Shown here piece after piece: positions 35,807 through 45,348 of a DNA stretch of 64,000 nucleotides. A model generated the notes under the pieces. The model was not told the DNA's origin. It ran no database searches and saw only the letters and a program-made list of their open reading frames with translations. This DNA is from Cellulophaga sp. HaHaR_3_176 (GTDB taxonomy: Bacteria; Bacteroidota; Bacteroidia; Flavobacteriales; Flavobacteriaceae): the NCBI RefSeq assembly GCF_019021925.1, contig NZ_CP058990.1:3374001-3438000 (forward strand), in the 5' to 3' direction. Both the position numbers and the translations under genes were made by a program. Each line of letters begins with the position of its first letter. The stretch's first letter is position 1.

Positions 35807-35841
35807 TTTGTCGATGAATATTTTTGATTTGTGTAAGTTTG
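35807..35841 (+). promoter_or_regulatory. Promoter of the subtilase gene
   Basis: TTTG at 35807-35810, 23-base spacer, TAAGTTTG at 35834-35841, 30 bases before the ATG. The spacing is at the long end of the flavobacterial range. Confidence 0.5.
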
Positions 35842-35871
35842 TAGTCCAAAACTTACCTATCAAAACCTATT

Positions 35872-38085
35872 ATGTTCTACTATACAACTTTAAAACAGTA
35901 TGTTTTTTTATGTCTTACACTATTTTTAGTAGTAGGATGTGTTAGCGTATCTAACGCGCAATCGAAACAACAGGTTAAAAAAATTCAATCAAAATATAAA
36001 GTAAATAACCTTCTTAAGGTTAGAGAGAATTTAAATTTTGAATTTATCCAAAAAGAAAAAAGCTTAGTAAACTTTGCTAAAGCTAATGGCTTAAAACTAT
36101 CTGAAACTCTAGAAAACGGAAATGAAATTGCTTTAGTTGATATTGGCGAAGATGGTACTCCTATATATTACAGCACATTTAGAAACAGCTCAAGTGAAGT
36201 ATCTAGAGCAAATGCATTGTATGAAGGTGGGTTGTTAGATTTAGGTATTAGTGGCGAGGGTATGCAAGTTGGGCTTTGGGATTCAGGATCTGCTTTATTA
36301 ACGCATCAAGAATTTAATAATAGAGCACAAAATACAGATAGTGCAGAAGAAATTAGCTCACATGCAACTATGGTTTTAGGAGCTATGATATCTTCAGGAA
36401 TTAAACAAAAAGCTAGAGGTGTTGCTTATAGCGCCACGGCAATTAGTAGCGATTGGAGAGGTGATAAAGTTGAGGTAGCTAATGCAGCAGCAAACGGCTT
36501 ACTTTTATCTAACCACTCTTACGGTATTAGACCTGATTTTATTCCAGATTGGTATTTTGGTGCATACTTAAAAGTATCTCAAGATTGGGATAAGATTATG
36601 TATAACGCTCCTTATTACTTGATGGTTACTGCAGCAGGAAATTCTCAAAAACAAAATTTTAATGCGGCTCCAATTTATGGGAAAAGTACTGATGGTTTTG
36701 ATTTATTACTTGGTTTTTCTACCTCTAAAAACGGAATAAATGTTGCAGGTGTAGATACAAGTGTTGATGTTCAAGGAAATTTAAAAAATGCACAAGTAGC
36801 AGCCTATAGTAGTCATGGGCCGACTGATGATGGTAGAATCAAGCCTGATATTGCGGGTTGTGGTGCTAATATTTTTTCAACAGAAGCGGCAAACGATAAA
36901 AGTTACGATACATATACAGGAACATCAATGGCAGCGCCAGGTATTACAAGTGCAATGTTATTGCTACAAGAGTATTATAACCGTTTAAATTCTAATTTTA
37001 TGAGAGCCGCTACTTTAAAAGGTTTGGTTTTACATACAGCTGATGATGTAAGTGCTCCAGGGCCAGATTATAAAATGGGTTGGGGTGTTATGAATGCTAA
37101 AAATGCAGCCGAACTTATTGTTGCAACGGAGTATTCATCATTAATAATAGAAGAAGAGTTAAAAGATAATGAAACATATACTATTACAGTAGATGCGAAA
37201 GAAGGAGAAGCTTTAATAGCTTCGATATCTTGGACAGACCCTGCGGGAAATTTTATTAATAAAGGTCTTTTAAATAATACAACGGCAGCGTTAGTAAACG
37301 ATTTAGATATTGTAGTTACTAAAAATGATGAGGTGTACTTGCCTTGGAAATTAAACCCATCAAATGTAAATGCTGATGCCGTAAAAGGTGATAATAAAGT
37401 AGACCCGTTTGAAAAGGTTGAAGTTGAAAATGCTGCAGGAACATATACTATAACGGTAAAACATAAAGGTGCAATTACAAACAACATTCAAGATTTTTCT
37501 TTAATTGTTTCAGGTGCAGCCATATCAAATTGTAAAGTAGAAACTCCTAAAGATTTTAGTACTGTGTCTCCTGAAGAAGATGCAATACAATTGAATTGGA
37601 ACATTGCAGATGATGCTTTTTTTGAAGTACAGTATAAAGTAGAAAACACGGATGAATGGTCAACAGTTTTTGTTGATGCTAATGAAATTAAACTACAACA
37701 CTTAACTAATGGTAATAAGTATGTGGTAAGAGTTAGAACAAATTGTACAGAAAATATTTTTTCAGACTTTTCTGAAGAGTTAGTTTTTGAGTTTAAAGGA
37801 GAAGATACTTTAGCTGTTTTTGAAACTGAAAAAGAAGAGCTTTCTATTATAGATGAAAAGTTAAAATTTACTGTTCACCCAAACCCAACAACAGATCAAA
37901 TTAATATTGATGGGCAGTTAAGTAAAGAGGCTTATTACAGTATTGTTTCAAGTACAGGTACAATGCTTAAAAAAGGAAGAGCAGATTATAAGGCTATTAA
38001 TGTAGATGATTTGTCTACAGGGTTTTATTCACTTACTATTTTTGATGACGGTGAGCAGCAATCAATGAAGTTTATCAAAAACTAA
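35872..38085 (+). CDS. Secreted S8 subtilase with type IX secretion sorting domain
   Basis: An export signal (about residues 1-30, ending VSVSNAQ, with an internal VVGC that could mimic a lipobox) leads into a propeptide-like region. The S8 domain carries the triad D137 (GLWDSGS), H164 (ISSHATM) and S352 (GTSMAAPG), plus the oxyanion Asn in TAAGNS. A jelly-roll P-like domain (about 420-540) and a fibronectin-III-like domain (about 555-645) follow. The last 75 residues are a type A C-terminal sorting domain (VHPNPTTDQINI ... STGFYSLTIFDDG). It is therefore predicted to cross the outer membrane by the type IX system. Confidence 0.94.
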   Translation: MFYYTTLKQYVFLCLTLFLVVGCVSVSNAQSKQQVKKIQSKYKVNNLLKVRENLNFEFIQKEKSLVNFAKANGLKLSETLENGNEIALVDIGEDGTPIYYSTFRNSSSEVSRANALYEGGLLDLGISGEGMQVGLWDSGSALLTHQEFNNRAQNTDSAEEISSHATMVLGAMISSGIKQKARGVAYSATAISSDWRGDKVEVANAAANGLLLSNHSYGIRPDFIPDWYFGAYLKVSQDWDKIMYNAPYYLMVTAAGNSQKQNFNAAPIYGKSTDGFDLLLGFSTSKNGINVAGVDTSVDVQGNLKNAQVAAYSSHGPTDDGRIKPDIAGCGANIFSTEAANDKSYDTYTGTSMAAPGITSAMLLLQEYYNRLNSNFMRAATLKGLVLHTADDVSAPGPDYKMGWGVMNAKNAAELIVATEYSSLIIEEELKDNETYTITVDAKEGEALIASISWTDPAGNFINKGLLNNTTAALVNDLDIVVTKNDEVYLPWKLNPSNVNADAVKGDNKVDPFEKVEVENAAGTYTITVKHKGAITNNIQDFSLIVSGAAISNCKVETPKDFSTVSPEEDAIQLNWNIADDAFFEVQYKVENTDEWSTVFVDANEIKLQHLTNGNKYVVRVRTNCTENIFSDFSEELVFEFKGEDTLAVFETEKEELSIIDEKLKFTVHPNPTTDQINIDGQLSKEAYYSIVSSTGTMLKKGRADYKAINVDDLSTGFYSLTIFDDGEQQSMKFIKN

Positions 38086-38090
38086 AACAA

Positions 38091-38813
38091 TTATTTAGAT
38101 TCATTTTTTTTGATTGTTTTAATATTCTGTTTTTCTAATTCTGTCAACATGTTTTCTACAGATTTATATTGTGGTTTATACCATTTAGTTTTTGAAAAGT
38201 AAGTATCCATTTTTTCTCCTTTTGAGAAAACGTAACCATAACGCGCATAAATTTCATTACGCATAAGTTGTAATTCTGAAGATGTATATTTCTTTAAATC
38301 TTCTAATTTTAGTAATTGAGTTGATGCTTGAGTATAATTTCCAAGCTCGTAATGTATGTTTATAGGGTAGTTTACTGTACCTATTTCATAACCATTATAG
38401 CTAGGTTCATCCATCCATGGTTTATCAATCTTCAGACCTGATATAGGTTCTTTGCCGTTATCATAAACTACAAATTCGCCATTGTAACTATCAGAGAAAA
38501 ATTTAGAACCCTCAATTCGAATATTTTGTAGGTTTATATGTTCTGGAATCCAACCTGTAGAATTTTCATTCCAATGTCCAGTTCTTATTTGTCCATAAAC
38601 AGTGCTATCGACAACTATTAAAATAAAATCTGATTCCCCTTCCGATTCTCCAAAATGATAAACACTTTCGTAATCTTTTATATTTTCAACATTCCATGGC
38701 GACACCTTAGATTCGTCAATTTCAGACCAACCGATACGTTGTGAGTTTATTGTGTTACTTGATAGTATGCCAATTAAAATAGTAAATAAAACTTTAAGCT
38801 TCTGATTATACAT
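38091..38813 (-). CDS. Exported YARHG-domain protein
   Basis: The mature protein has about 220 residues behind a signal peptide (KVLFTILIGILSSNTINSQ). The C-terminal YARHG domain is clear (SELQLMRNEIYARYGYVFS, then YFSKTKWYKPQY). This domain is found in extracellular proteins of unknown role, often peptidase- or envelope-linked. I start at ATG 38813 (MYNQKLKV), which gives a clean signal peptide; the upstream ATGs lie deeper inside the exonuclease gene. Even so it overlaps that gene's end by 8 bases, implying translational coupling. Confidence 0.84.
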   Translation of the reverse strand: MYNQKLKVLFTILIGILSSNTINSQRIGWSEIDESKVSPWNVENIKDYESVYHFGESEGESDFILIVVDSTVYGQIRTGHWNENSTGWIPEHINLQNIRIEGSKFFSDSYNGEFVVYDNGKEPISGLKIDKPWMDEPSYNGYEIGTVNYPINIHYELGNYTQASTQLLKLEDLKKYTSSELQLMRNEIYARYGYVFSKGEKMDTYFSKTKWYKPQYKSVENMLTELEKQNIKTIKKNESK

Positions 38814-39519
38814 TTTTAACCTCATCATCTTTTAATAAATCATCGTTCCTTAATCGTAAAAAAACTTGAGCAGTAGTTATAACATCTAGCTCACAATATT
38901 TTACTATTCTTTCAATATTATTATCGTTATAAAATACTTGCCTAACCATGCTGCCATCAATATCTCCTTTAGGTGATGGTATTCCAAGCACGTTTGCCAT
39001 TAGTTTTAATGATGTAAAATGCTTGTAGTCTCCAAACTTCCATAATTCCATTGTGTCTATATGCGATATTTCCCATGGCTTCTTTCCAAATAAATTAAGT
39101 TTAGAAGGTAAGTCAATGCGGTTTATAAGCATTCTGCGAGCTATGTAAGGAAAATCAAACTCCTTAGCGTTGTGGCCACACAAAACATACTTAGGGTGGT
39201 TAAAATGACCGTCTAGTAAATTTTTAAACTCTTTTAATAATTTACTCTCTTCACCATGAAAAGTTGTAACTCTAAAACTGCGAGAATCTCCATTAATATT
39301 AAAATATCCAACAGAAATACAAACTATTTTACCAAACTCGGCCCAAATACCTGCACGTTCGTAAAACTCTTCTGAAGTAAATTCATCTTTTCTCTGATAT
39401 TGCGATTTGTGGTCCCAAAGCTCTTTTTTATCATCACTTAAATTTTGATAATTTTCTTCTTCAGGTACGGTTTCAATATCTAAAAATAAAATATGCTCAA
39501 GGTTTGTTTTTTGTAACAT
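38806..39519 (-). CDS. PolB-type 3'-5' exonuclease (DnaQ-like fold)
   Basis: The 237-residue nuclease has the DEDD layout: ExoI LFLDIETVPEE, ExoII LCGHNAKEFDFPYIARRM, ExoIII YCELDVITTAQVFLR. It resembles the stand-alone exonuclease related to that of DNA polymerase B. It lies 2 bases after the DUF4153 gene and overlaps the YARHG gene, so the three form one transcript. The link between a nuclease and two envelope proteins is unexplained. Confidence 0.9.
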   Translation of the reverse strand: MLQKTNLEHILFLDIETVPEEENYQNLSDDKKELWDHKSQYQRKDEFTSEEFYERAGIWAEFGKIVCISVGYFNINGDSRSFRVTTFHGEESKLLKEFKNLLDGHFNHPKYVLCGHNAKEFDFPYIARRMLINRIDLPSKLNLFGKKPWEISHIDTMELWKFGDYKHFTSLKLMANVLGIPSPKGDIDGSMVRQVFYNDNNIERIVKYCELDVITTAQVFLRLRNDDLLKDDEVKNV

Positions 39520-39521
39520 GA

Positions 39522-41315
39522 TTACTGTTTTTTTATGAAAAGAAAAGCTTGAATATGAGTCAATTCTATAATATTTACTTCAGTATTGAAACTCAAATTT
39601 GAAAATATCATTTTTGCAGATAATTCTTCAGAAGTCACTTCAATCGTTAAATCTTCTTTACTTGCCTCGTTTAAATTAGTACTAAACTTTGAGAGCTCTT
39701 TTAGCTTATCAAGCAAAGGAATTTCAATTTTCACAGTAGTATCGTTCTTTAAGCGAATTGAAATTTCTTTTTCAGTCATATTTAAATTAACAATAAGGTC
39801 ATTACTTGTAATTTCTCTTTCAGAGTTAAAATACTCAAGGTAGATAAACTCATCGAAATTAGAAATATCTTCAACATGTTTTAAGTTACTAGAATTGTTT
39901 AGGTAGTAATATTTAGTGTTATTGTTAGATTTATTTATTGAGGTAGAGTCTAATTTAATGGCTAAAGTTTCCCAAATTTTATAATTATCTAAGCTCCCAT
40001 GTTCTGATTTTTCATTTATAGGCTCTTCTCTATAATTTTCAAGAGTAAGGTTAGTTGTTTTATCTAAAATAGAAACTGATTTTTTTTTCTCTAAATATTT
40101 TAAAATAGATTTTAACCTATCTAACTCATCATAAGTAGCAGTATTATTATCTTCTTTAATTTTAAAAAATAGATTTTCAAATTGTCTTGCTTGGCTATTG
40201 TTTGATACTGAAAACGCGCCCCATAACCCAAAAGATGATAATATAGCAATGCAAAATAAAGATATTGGTATAACTTTTAAAGCCTTTGTTTTACTAAACA
40301 ATATGTATAGTATAATTCCAATATTCCAAAATGCAAAAGCTAAAATAAAATAGCGATTTTCTGTAATACCATAATCATTAACTCTTCTGAAAATAGCTAC
40401 AAATAATAATATATTTAAGGGGATTAACAATAAATAAAACCATGGTTGAAATTTGTTAATCGTCCATGATTTAATATTTTTTTGAAATGGATTTATCATA
40501 ACCTGAATTACATAGCCTAAAATAGAAAGTGCAATTACTAAATATGAAACCCAACCTTTAGGAAGCTCCCACTGTATTAAAATTTTTAATGTGTATGCAT
40601 ACAAGATTATAATGTATAATAGTACTAACGGAATTAGTATATATTTCACCAAAACTTCAAGTGCTTTTTCAAACTCGATTTCTGTGTTTTTAAATATGTT
40701 TTTAGGAAAATCAGATAGGTATATCCAAGTATTAACAACCCCTAAACAAAACACAAATAATTGGCCATAACGTTTTCCTCTAATTGTTATTTCAAAAAGA
40801 GCATCTATCGCGACTAAAGCTAAACTCAACCCTAAATAAAGAATGAAGGAAAAAAACAAGCTTCTAATAATCGCAATTGCAGTAAGCCGTAAGTAATTCC
40901 AATAGGCATTTTTGTCCCATTTGGTAATGAATGGAGAGAAAAGAGTAAATAAATGCCCGCCAATTAAATAGAGGAAAAAACGAAATATGTATTCTATATT
41001 TTGATTGTAATTTTCAAAACTAGGAATGTATAAATAGAAAAGAAAGAGCAGACCTAACATAATCAATTTTAAAAATTGCCATTTTTTAGGGTTCTTAAAT
41101 TGCTCTATAAAAAACTGTACTCCTATAAGCCAGCTAACACCAAGTAACAATGTTAATGAAAGATTATAATTAGAATCAAAAGGGTTGCTATTATTTTGTT
41201 CAAATTGATAAATGAAAAATAACGATCCGAAAACAGACCAAAGTATGGTTATAGGAAATCTTTTAAATGCATTTTGAGCCTTATCTGTTATATCAGAAAG
41301 TGATGGTAGTTTCAT
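39522..41315 (-). CDS. DUF4153 multi-pass membrane protein
   Basis: The 597-residue protein has about ten transmembrane helices over residues 20-375, followed by a soluble C-terminal region of about 220 residues rich in charged and beta segments. It matches my picture of the DUF4153 family, known from sporulation-related and other membrane proteins without assigned activity. First gene of the DUF4153-exonuclease-YARHG operon. A -7 box (TAAATTTG, minus strand) at 41341-41348 lies 25 bases upstream. Confidence 0.8.
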   Translation of the reverse strand: MKLPSLSDITDKAQNAFKRFPITILWSVFGSLFFIYQFEQNNSNPFDSNYNLSLTLLLGVSWLIGVQFFIEQFKNPKKWQFLKLIMLGLLFLFYLYIPSFENYNQNIEYIFRFFLYLIGGHLFTLFSPFITKWDKNAYWNYLRLTAIAIIRSLFFSFILYLGLSLALVAIDALFEITIRGKRYGQLFVFCLGVVNTWIYLSDFPKNIFKNTEIEFEKALEVLVKYILIPLVLLYIIILYAYTLKILIQWELPKGWVSYLVIALSILGYVIQVMINPFQKNIKSWTINKFQPWFYLLLIPLNILLFVAIFRRVNDYGITENRYFILAFAFWNIGIILYILFSKTKALKVIPISLFCIAILSSFGLWGAFSVSNNSQARQFENLFFKIKEDNNTATYDELDRLKSILKYLEKKKSVSILDKTTNLTLENYREEPINEKSEHGSLDNYKIWETLAIKLDSTSINKSNNNTKYYYLNNSSNLKHVEDISNFDEFIYLEYFNSEREITSNDLIVNLNMTEKEISIRLKNDTTVKIEIPLLDKLKELSKFSTNLNEASKEDLTIEVTSEELSAKMIFSNLSFNTEVNIIELTHIQAFLFIKKQ

Positions 41316-41340
41316 AGTTGAATTATAGCTAAATATAACT

Positions 41341-41348
41341 CAAATTTA
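41341..41348 (-). promoter_or_regulatory. -7 box of the DUF4153 operon
   Basis: The minus strand reads TAAATTTG, 25 bases before the ATG, with TTTG at 41367-41364. The spacer of 15 is a little short. Confidence 0.42.
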
Positions 41349-41425
41349 TAAATATTGTAGTGTCAAAACCACACTGTATTCCGTGAAATTGTGATTATAA
41401 GTAGTGTCTAGTCTAAAAATGCAGA

Positions 41426-41443
41426 ACAAACTGGCTAGTTTGT
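41426..41443. repeat. ACAAACT-N4-AGTTTGT element, copy in the DUF4153-ogt gap
   Basis: ACAAACTGGCTAGTTTGT. An 18-base quasi-palindrome, nearly identical to the copy at 41551-41568 and to those at 13603-13620 and 13728-13745. Function unknown. Confidence 0.5.
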
Positions 41444-41550
41444 TTTAAGTCTATTGTACAAGTATGGTTTTATAATATTTAACTTTTAGAGTCGAAAAAA
41501 CATCGGTAAAATACTAAGAAATAGAATAATTATTAGTGATTAATATTTTT

Positions 41551-41568
41551 ACAAACTAACTAGTTTGT
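41551..41568. repeat. ACAAACT-N4-AGTTTGT element next to the ogt stop codon
   Basis: ACAAACTAACTAGTTTGT, 5 bases past the ogt stop. It could be the stem of an ogt terminator, but it lacks a T-tract on the minus strand. Confidence 0.5.
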
Positions 41569-41573
41569 GAAAT

Positions 41574-42050
41574 TTAAAATAAGGAAGCTTGCTTGTATGG
41601 GCTTTCGTGCTCTAAAAGCCATTGTTTGCGATGCAAACCACCGGCATAACCTGTTAATGAACCGTCGCTGCCAATTACACGATGGCAAGGCACGATAATC
41701 CAAAGTGGATTTCTTCCGTTTGCAGATGCAACAGCTCGTATTGCTTTAACATCGCCTAAGTTTTTTGATAGCTGTAAATATGATGTGGTTTTCCCAAATG
41801 GAATGTCTGATAAAGCATTCCAAACCTTTTTCTGGAAATCAGTTCCTTCAGGGTTTAGCTCTAAATCAAACGTTTGTCTCGTTCCTTCAAAATATTCTCT
41901 AATCTGATATACAGCATCTTCTAAAACTTCAGGAATTACAGTCGTAATTTCTTCATTACTTTCTAAAACAGAAAATACTGAAAGACCATTTTCATCGCCT
42001 ATAATTTTTGCGACACCTAAGGGTGTGTTTATGAAAACAGTTTCTTCCAT
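41574..42050 (-). CDS. Methylated-DNA-protein-cysteine methyltransferase (Ogt/AdaB type)
   Basis: This suicide repair protein removes methyl groups from O6-methylguanine onto C122 in the IVPCHRVIG motif. Its 158 residues contain the short N-terminal domain and the complete active-site domain (FQKKVWNALSDIPFGKTTSY, the arginine-finger helix with AIRAVASANGRNP). It lies 2 bases after the CNNM gene and is probably co-transcribed with it. Confidence 0.95.
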   Translation of the reverse strand: MEETVFINTPLGVAKIIGDENGLSVFSVLESNEEITTVIPEVLEDAVYQIREYFEGTRQTFDLELNPEGTDFQKKVWNALSDIPFGKTTSYLQLSKNLGDVKAIRAVASANGRNPLWIIVPCHRVIGSDGSLTGYAGGLHRKQWLLEHESPYKQASLF

Positions 42051-42052
42051 TT

Positions 42053-43168
42053 TTACTTAGGCTTTTGTTCAATTACACCACTTTCTTTGGCTCTGTTTTC
42101 CCAGTTTTTACGAGCTAATACTTGTAAGTCAGCAATATTATCACTTTCGTCCATTATTTCAAGCCCTAATAGGGTTTCAATAACATCTTCCATAGTAACT
42201 AAACCGCTAACAGAACCATATTCATCAACAACTAAAGCAATTTGTTCTCTTTTTGAAATTAGGGTGTCAAAAAGTTGAGGTATTGGAGTATTTCTATTTG
42301 TGATTAAAAGTTCTCTTTTTATTTCAGATAGCGGAGTTTCGCCATTTTTATTTATAATCTCTTCAAGAATAATATCTTTAAGTACAAATCCAGTGATATT
42401 ATCTACTTTATCACTATAAATTGGAATTCTCGAAAAATGTAGTTTAGGGTTTTCTTTAAAAAACTCTAAAATTGTTTTTTTATCAGAGGCTATTTTTACA
42501 ACAGCTCTAGGCGTCATAATATCTTTAACCAATACCTGGTCAAACTTTAGTAAATTTTTAATGATAGTAGATTCTGATTTTTGAAAAACACCTTCTTCAT
42601 GTGCAATATCAGTCATAGCAGTAAAATCTTCTCTACTTAAAACACTCCCATGGTGTCCTTTTCCTCCAACTAATTTTGTAAAAAGTTGTAAAATCCAAAG
42701 TAATCCGGTCCATTTTAAACCAAGAACCATAATTTTCAGTGTCTTAGCTGTAAAATTTGCCAATTGTCTCCAATACGTAGCACCAATAGTTTTAGGTATA
42801 ATTTCAGAAGCAATCAAAATTAAAATTGTCATTACTGTAGATACTACACCCACCATTAAATCTTCAGAAAAACTAATGCCTAAAATTGTTTGTTGATTTG
42901 TACCATACATTTCAGCATAGGCTACTTTTGCCTGTACACCAACCAAAATAGCACCAACAGTATGCGCAACAGTATTAATAGTAAGTATGGCAATTAAAGG
43001 TTTGTCTACATCATTTTTTAACTCTTCGAGTGTTGCAGCGTATGTTTTTCCTTCTTTTTTCTTCACATTCACAAAAGTTGGAGAAATACTCAAAAGAACA
43101 GCTTCAAGAATGGAGCATAAAAAAGAGAAGAAGATTGATATAAGAGCGTAAAAAATAAGAAGACCCAT
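42053..43168 (-). CDS. CNNM/DUF21 membrane protein with CBS pair (hemolysin-family transporter)
   Basis: Four hydrophobic segments over residues 1-185 form the CNNM (DUF21) domain, including SEIIPKTIGATYW. Two CBS domains follow (about 205-330, with KDIMTPRAVVK and LVVDEYGSVSGLVTMEDVIE). The C-terminal CorC_HlyC domain present in GldE and many paralogues is missing; the protein ends soon after the CBS pair. Members of the family are linked to Mg2+ or Co2+ export. Upstream of ogt in the same transcript. Confidence 0.9.
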   Translation of the reverse strand: MGLLIFYALISIFFSFLCSILEAVLLSISPTFVNVKKKEGKTYAATLEELKNDVDKPLIAILTINTVAHTVGAILVGVQAKVAYAEMYGTNQQTILGISFSEDLMVGVVSTVMTILILIASEIIPKTIGATYWRQLANFTAKTLKIMVLGLKWTGLLWILQLFTKLVGGKGHHGSVLSREDFTAMTDIAHEEGVFQKSESTIIKNLLKFDQVLVKDIMTPRAVVKIASDKKTILEFFKENPKLHFSRIPIYSDKVDNITGFVLKDIILEEIINKNGETPLSEIKRELLITNRNTPIPQLFDTLISKREQIALVVDEYGSVSGLVTMEDVIETLLGLEIMDESDNIADLQVLARKNWENRAKESGVIEQKPK

Positions 43169-43280
43169 AGATTGAATTTAAAAGACTAAGATACCAATAA
43201 TTTGATGAGATTTTAATCTATTCGATTGGTTTAATGACTTTGTAAAAGATTTTTTGAATTTAATTTTACTTTAAAAAAGC

Positions 43281-43321
43281 AGCATTTTATAAATTATAGA
43301 AGTTATAATTTATAAAATGCT
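43281..43321 (-). terminator. Terminator of hemB
   Basis: A perfect 18-bp stem (43281-43298 with 43304-43321) with a GAAGT loop, followed on the minus strand by a six-T run. It begins 9 bases past the hemB stop codon. Confidence 0.9.
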
Positions 43322-43330
43322 TTGATTTTT

Positions 43331-44320
43331 TTAGCCTAAAATTCGAACAACGTCTTTAGCAAAATAACTTGCAATAACACTTGCTCCAGCTCTTTTTATT
43401 GCTGTAAGTTGCTCCATAACTACGGCGTCATGGTCAACCCATCCTTTTTCAGCAGCTGCTTTAACCATAGCATATTCTCCACTTACTTGATATACTGCAA
43501 CGGGTACATCTACTTCGTTTTTTATTTCGCGAACAATATCTAAATAGCATAAACCAGGTTTCACCATAACAATATCGGCGCCTTCATCAATATCCATATT
43601 AGTTTCTCTAATAGCTTCAAATCTATTAGAATAATCCATCTGATAAGTTTTCTTGTCTTTCGGTATATTATCCTGATCTACAGGAGCAGAGTCCAAAGCA
43701 TCGCGAAAGGGACCATAAAAAGCACTAGCATATTTTGCACTGTAACTCATTATGCCAGTATCAATAAAACCTTCATCTTCTAATGCTTCTCTGATGGTCA
43801 TAATACGGCCATCCATCATATCGCTTGGTGCAACAAAATCAGCGCCAGCTTCAGCATGAGAAACACTCATTTCAGCTAAAAGCTCAGTAGTTTCATCATT
43901 AAGTATTTGTCCGTTTTCAACAATACCATCATGGCCATAAATAGAATAAGGATCAAATGCTACATCTGTCATAACAACCATACCTGGGCAAGCATTCTTA
44001 ACTGTCTTAATAGCGCGTTGCATTAAGCCTTTTGGGTTAACTACTTCTTTGCCTTTATTGTCTTTTAAGTTATCAGGTACCTTTACAAATAGCAAAACAG
44101 AGCGTAGCCCCATTTTCCAAAGCTCTTTAGCTTCTTTTTCTAAATTATCTAAACTCAGCCTGTAATAATTAGGCATAGAAGCTATTTCTTCTTTTATACC
44201 TTTTCCTTCTACAACAAAAAGAGGTACTAAAAAATCATTAGGAGAAATAATTGTTTCTCTAATTAAGCTACGAATAACTTCATTTTTACGGAGTCTTCTG
44301 TTTCTTATCAATGGGAACAT
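43331..44320 (-). CDS. hemB: Porphobilinogen synthase (delta-aminolevulinate dehydratase) HemB
   Basis: HemB condenses two 5-aminolevulinate molecules to porphobilinogen. The 329-residue TIM barrel shows RRLRKNEVIRSLIRET, the metal-loop region MTDVAFDPYSIYGHDGIV, the first active-site lysine region MSYSAKYASAFYGPFRDA and the Schiff-base lysine in MVKPGLCYLDIVRE. The Cys-rich zinc site is replaced by an Asp-containing version (DVAFDPYSIYGHDG), as in Mg-type enzymes. It is separate from, but about 6 kb away from, the hemA-hemCD-hemE-hemF cluster. Confidence 0.96.
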   Translation of the reverse strand: MFPLIRNRRLRKNEVIRSLIRETIISPNDFLVPLFVVEGKGIKEEIASMPNYYRLSLDNLEKEAKELWKMGLRSVLLFVKVPDNLKDNKGKEVVNPKGLMQRAIKTVKNACPGMVVMTDVAFDPYSIYGHDGIVENGQILNDETTELLAEMSVSHAEAGADFVAPSDMMDGRIMTIREALEDEGFIDTGIMSYSAKYASAFYGPFRDALDSAPVDQDNIPKDKKTYQMDYSNRFEAIRETNMDIDEGADIVMVKPGLCYLDIVREIKNEVDVPVAVYQVSGEYAMVKAAAEKGWVDHDAVVMEQLTAIKRAGASVIASYFAKDVVRILG

Positions 44321-44343
44321 ATTAGTGGTGTTAATATTTATAA

Positions 44344-44351
44344 CAAAGATA
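44344..44351 (-). promoter_or_regulatory. -7 box of hemB
   Basis: The minus strand reads TATCTTTG, the same octamer as ahead of sufA and sufS, 23 bases before the hemB ATG. Confidence 0.45.
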
Positions 44352-44470
44352 TAGTATCAAAAATAAAAGGACGATTAGTTAGATTTAAAATAAGTTACTT
44401 AATATTGTAACAATAGTCAGAATAATACTACTCGTATAGGTATTAAATAACCACCATTAAAATAATTATT

Positions 44471-45346
44471 ATGCTTTCCATTCAAAATTTAAATAAAACG
44501 TATCCAAATGGTACAAAGGCTTTAAATAATGTGAATCTAGAAATAGAAAAAGGCATGTTCGGTCTTCTTGGGCCTAATGGCGCTGGAAAATCAACACTAA
44601 TGAGAACTATTTCAACGCTTCAGTTAGCAGACAGTGGCATTATTAATTTCGATGGAATAGATGTTTTTAATCAACCAGAAGAGTTAAGAAAAGTGTTAGG
44701 GTATTTACCACAAGATTTTGGTGTTTATCCAAAAGTTTCTGCAGAGATGATGTTAAATCATATCGCAAAAATTAAAGGTATTCTTAATGCTAATGACCGT
44801 AAGGCATATGTTGCTGATCTTTTAAATAAAGTAAACCTATATAAATTCAGAAAAAGAAATTTAGGTGATTATTCTGGCGGTATGCGTCAACGTTTTGGTA
44901 TAGCCCAAGCCCTTATTGGTAACCCGAAATTAATTATTGTTGATGAGCCTACAGCTGGTTTAGATCCTTTAGAACGTAATAGATTTCATAATTTATTGAG
45001 CGAGTTAGGTGAGGAAGCGGTCGTGATTTTGTCAACTCATATTGTTGATGATGTCGTTAATTTATGTGCCAATATGGCTATTTTTAATCAAGGTTCTGTA
45101 AATATACAAGGCCACCCGTTAGAGTTAGCCAATTCACTTAATGACAAAGTATATCGTAAAAAAATTGATAAAAGCGAGGTAGAGCATTACCAGTCTGAAT
45201 ATATGGTTTTGTCTAGTTATTTAAGAAGCGGTAATATGAATGTTAATGTTTTCAGTGATTCACACCCAGGTGATGGTTTTGAAATTATAAATAATGATTT
45301 AGAAGATTTCTATTTCTATAGTATCAACCAATCTGAAACGTTGTAA
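44471..45346 (+). CDS. ABC transporter ATP-binding protein partnering the permease-peptidase fusion
   Basis: The 291-residue ATPase has Walker A GPNGAGKSTLMR, Q-loop YLPQDFGVYP, signature YSGGMRQRFG, Walker B LIIVDEPTAGLDP and H-loop STHIVDD. It resembles the DrrA/CcmA-type export ATPases. Its stop is 2 bases before the start of the permease-M1 peptidase gene, so the two are translationally linked and probably form one complex. The C-terminal 80 residues are the usual accessory region. Confidence 0.94.
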   Translation: MLSIQNLNKTYPNGTKALNNVNLEIEKGMFGLLGPNGAGKSTLMRTISTLQLADSGIINFDGIDVFNQPEELRKVLGYLPQDFGVYPKVSAEMMLNHIAKIKGILNANDRKAYVADLLNKVNLYKFRKRNLGDYSGGMRQRFGIAQALIGNPKLIIVDEPTAGLDPLERNRFHNLLSELGEEAVVILSTHIVDDVVNLCANMAIFNQGSVNIQGHPLELANSLNDKVYRKKIDKSEVEHYQSEYMVLSSYLRSGNMNVNVFSDSHPGDGFEIINNDLEDFYFYSINQSETL

Positions 45347-45348
45347 TT

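Noticed and set aside
37068..37487. 139-codon frame opposite the subtilase
   Set aside because: Antisense shadow of a well-supported coding region; no independent start or ribosome-binding context.
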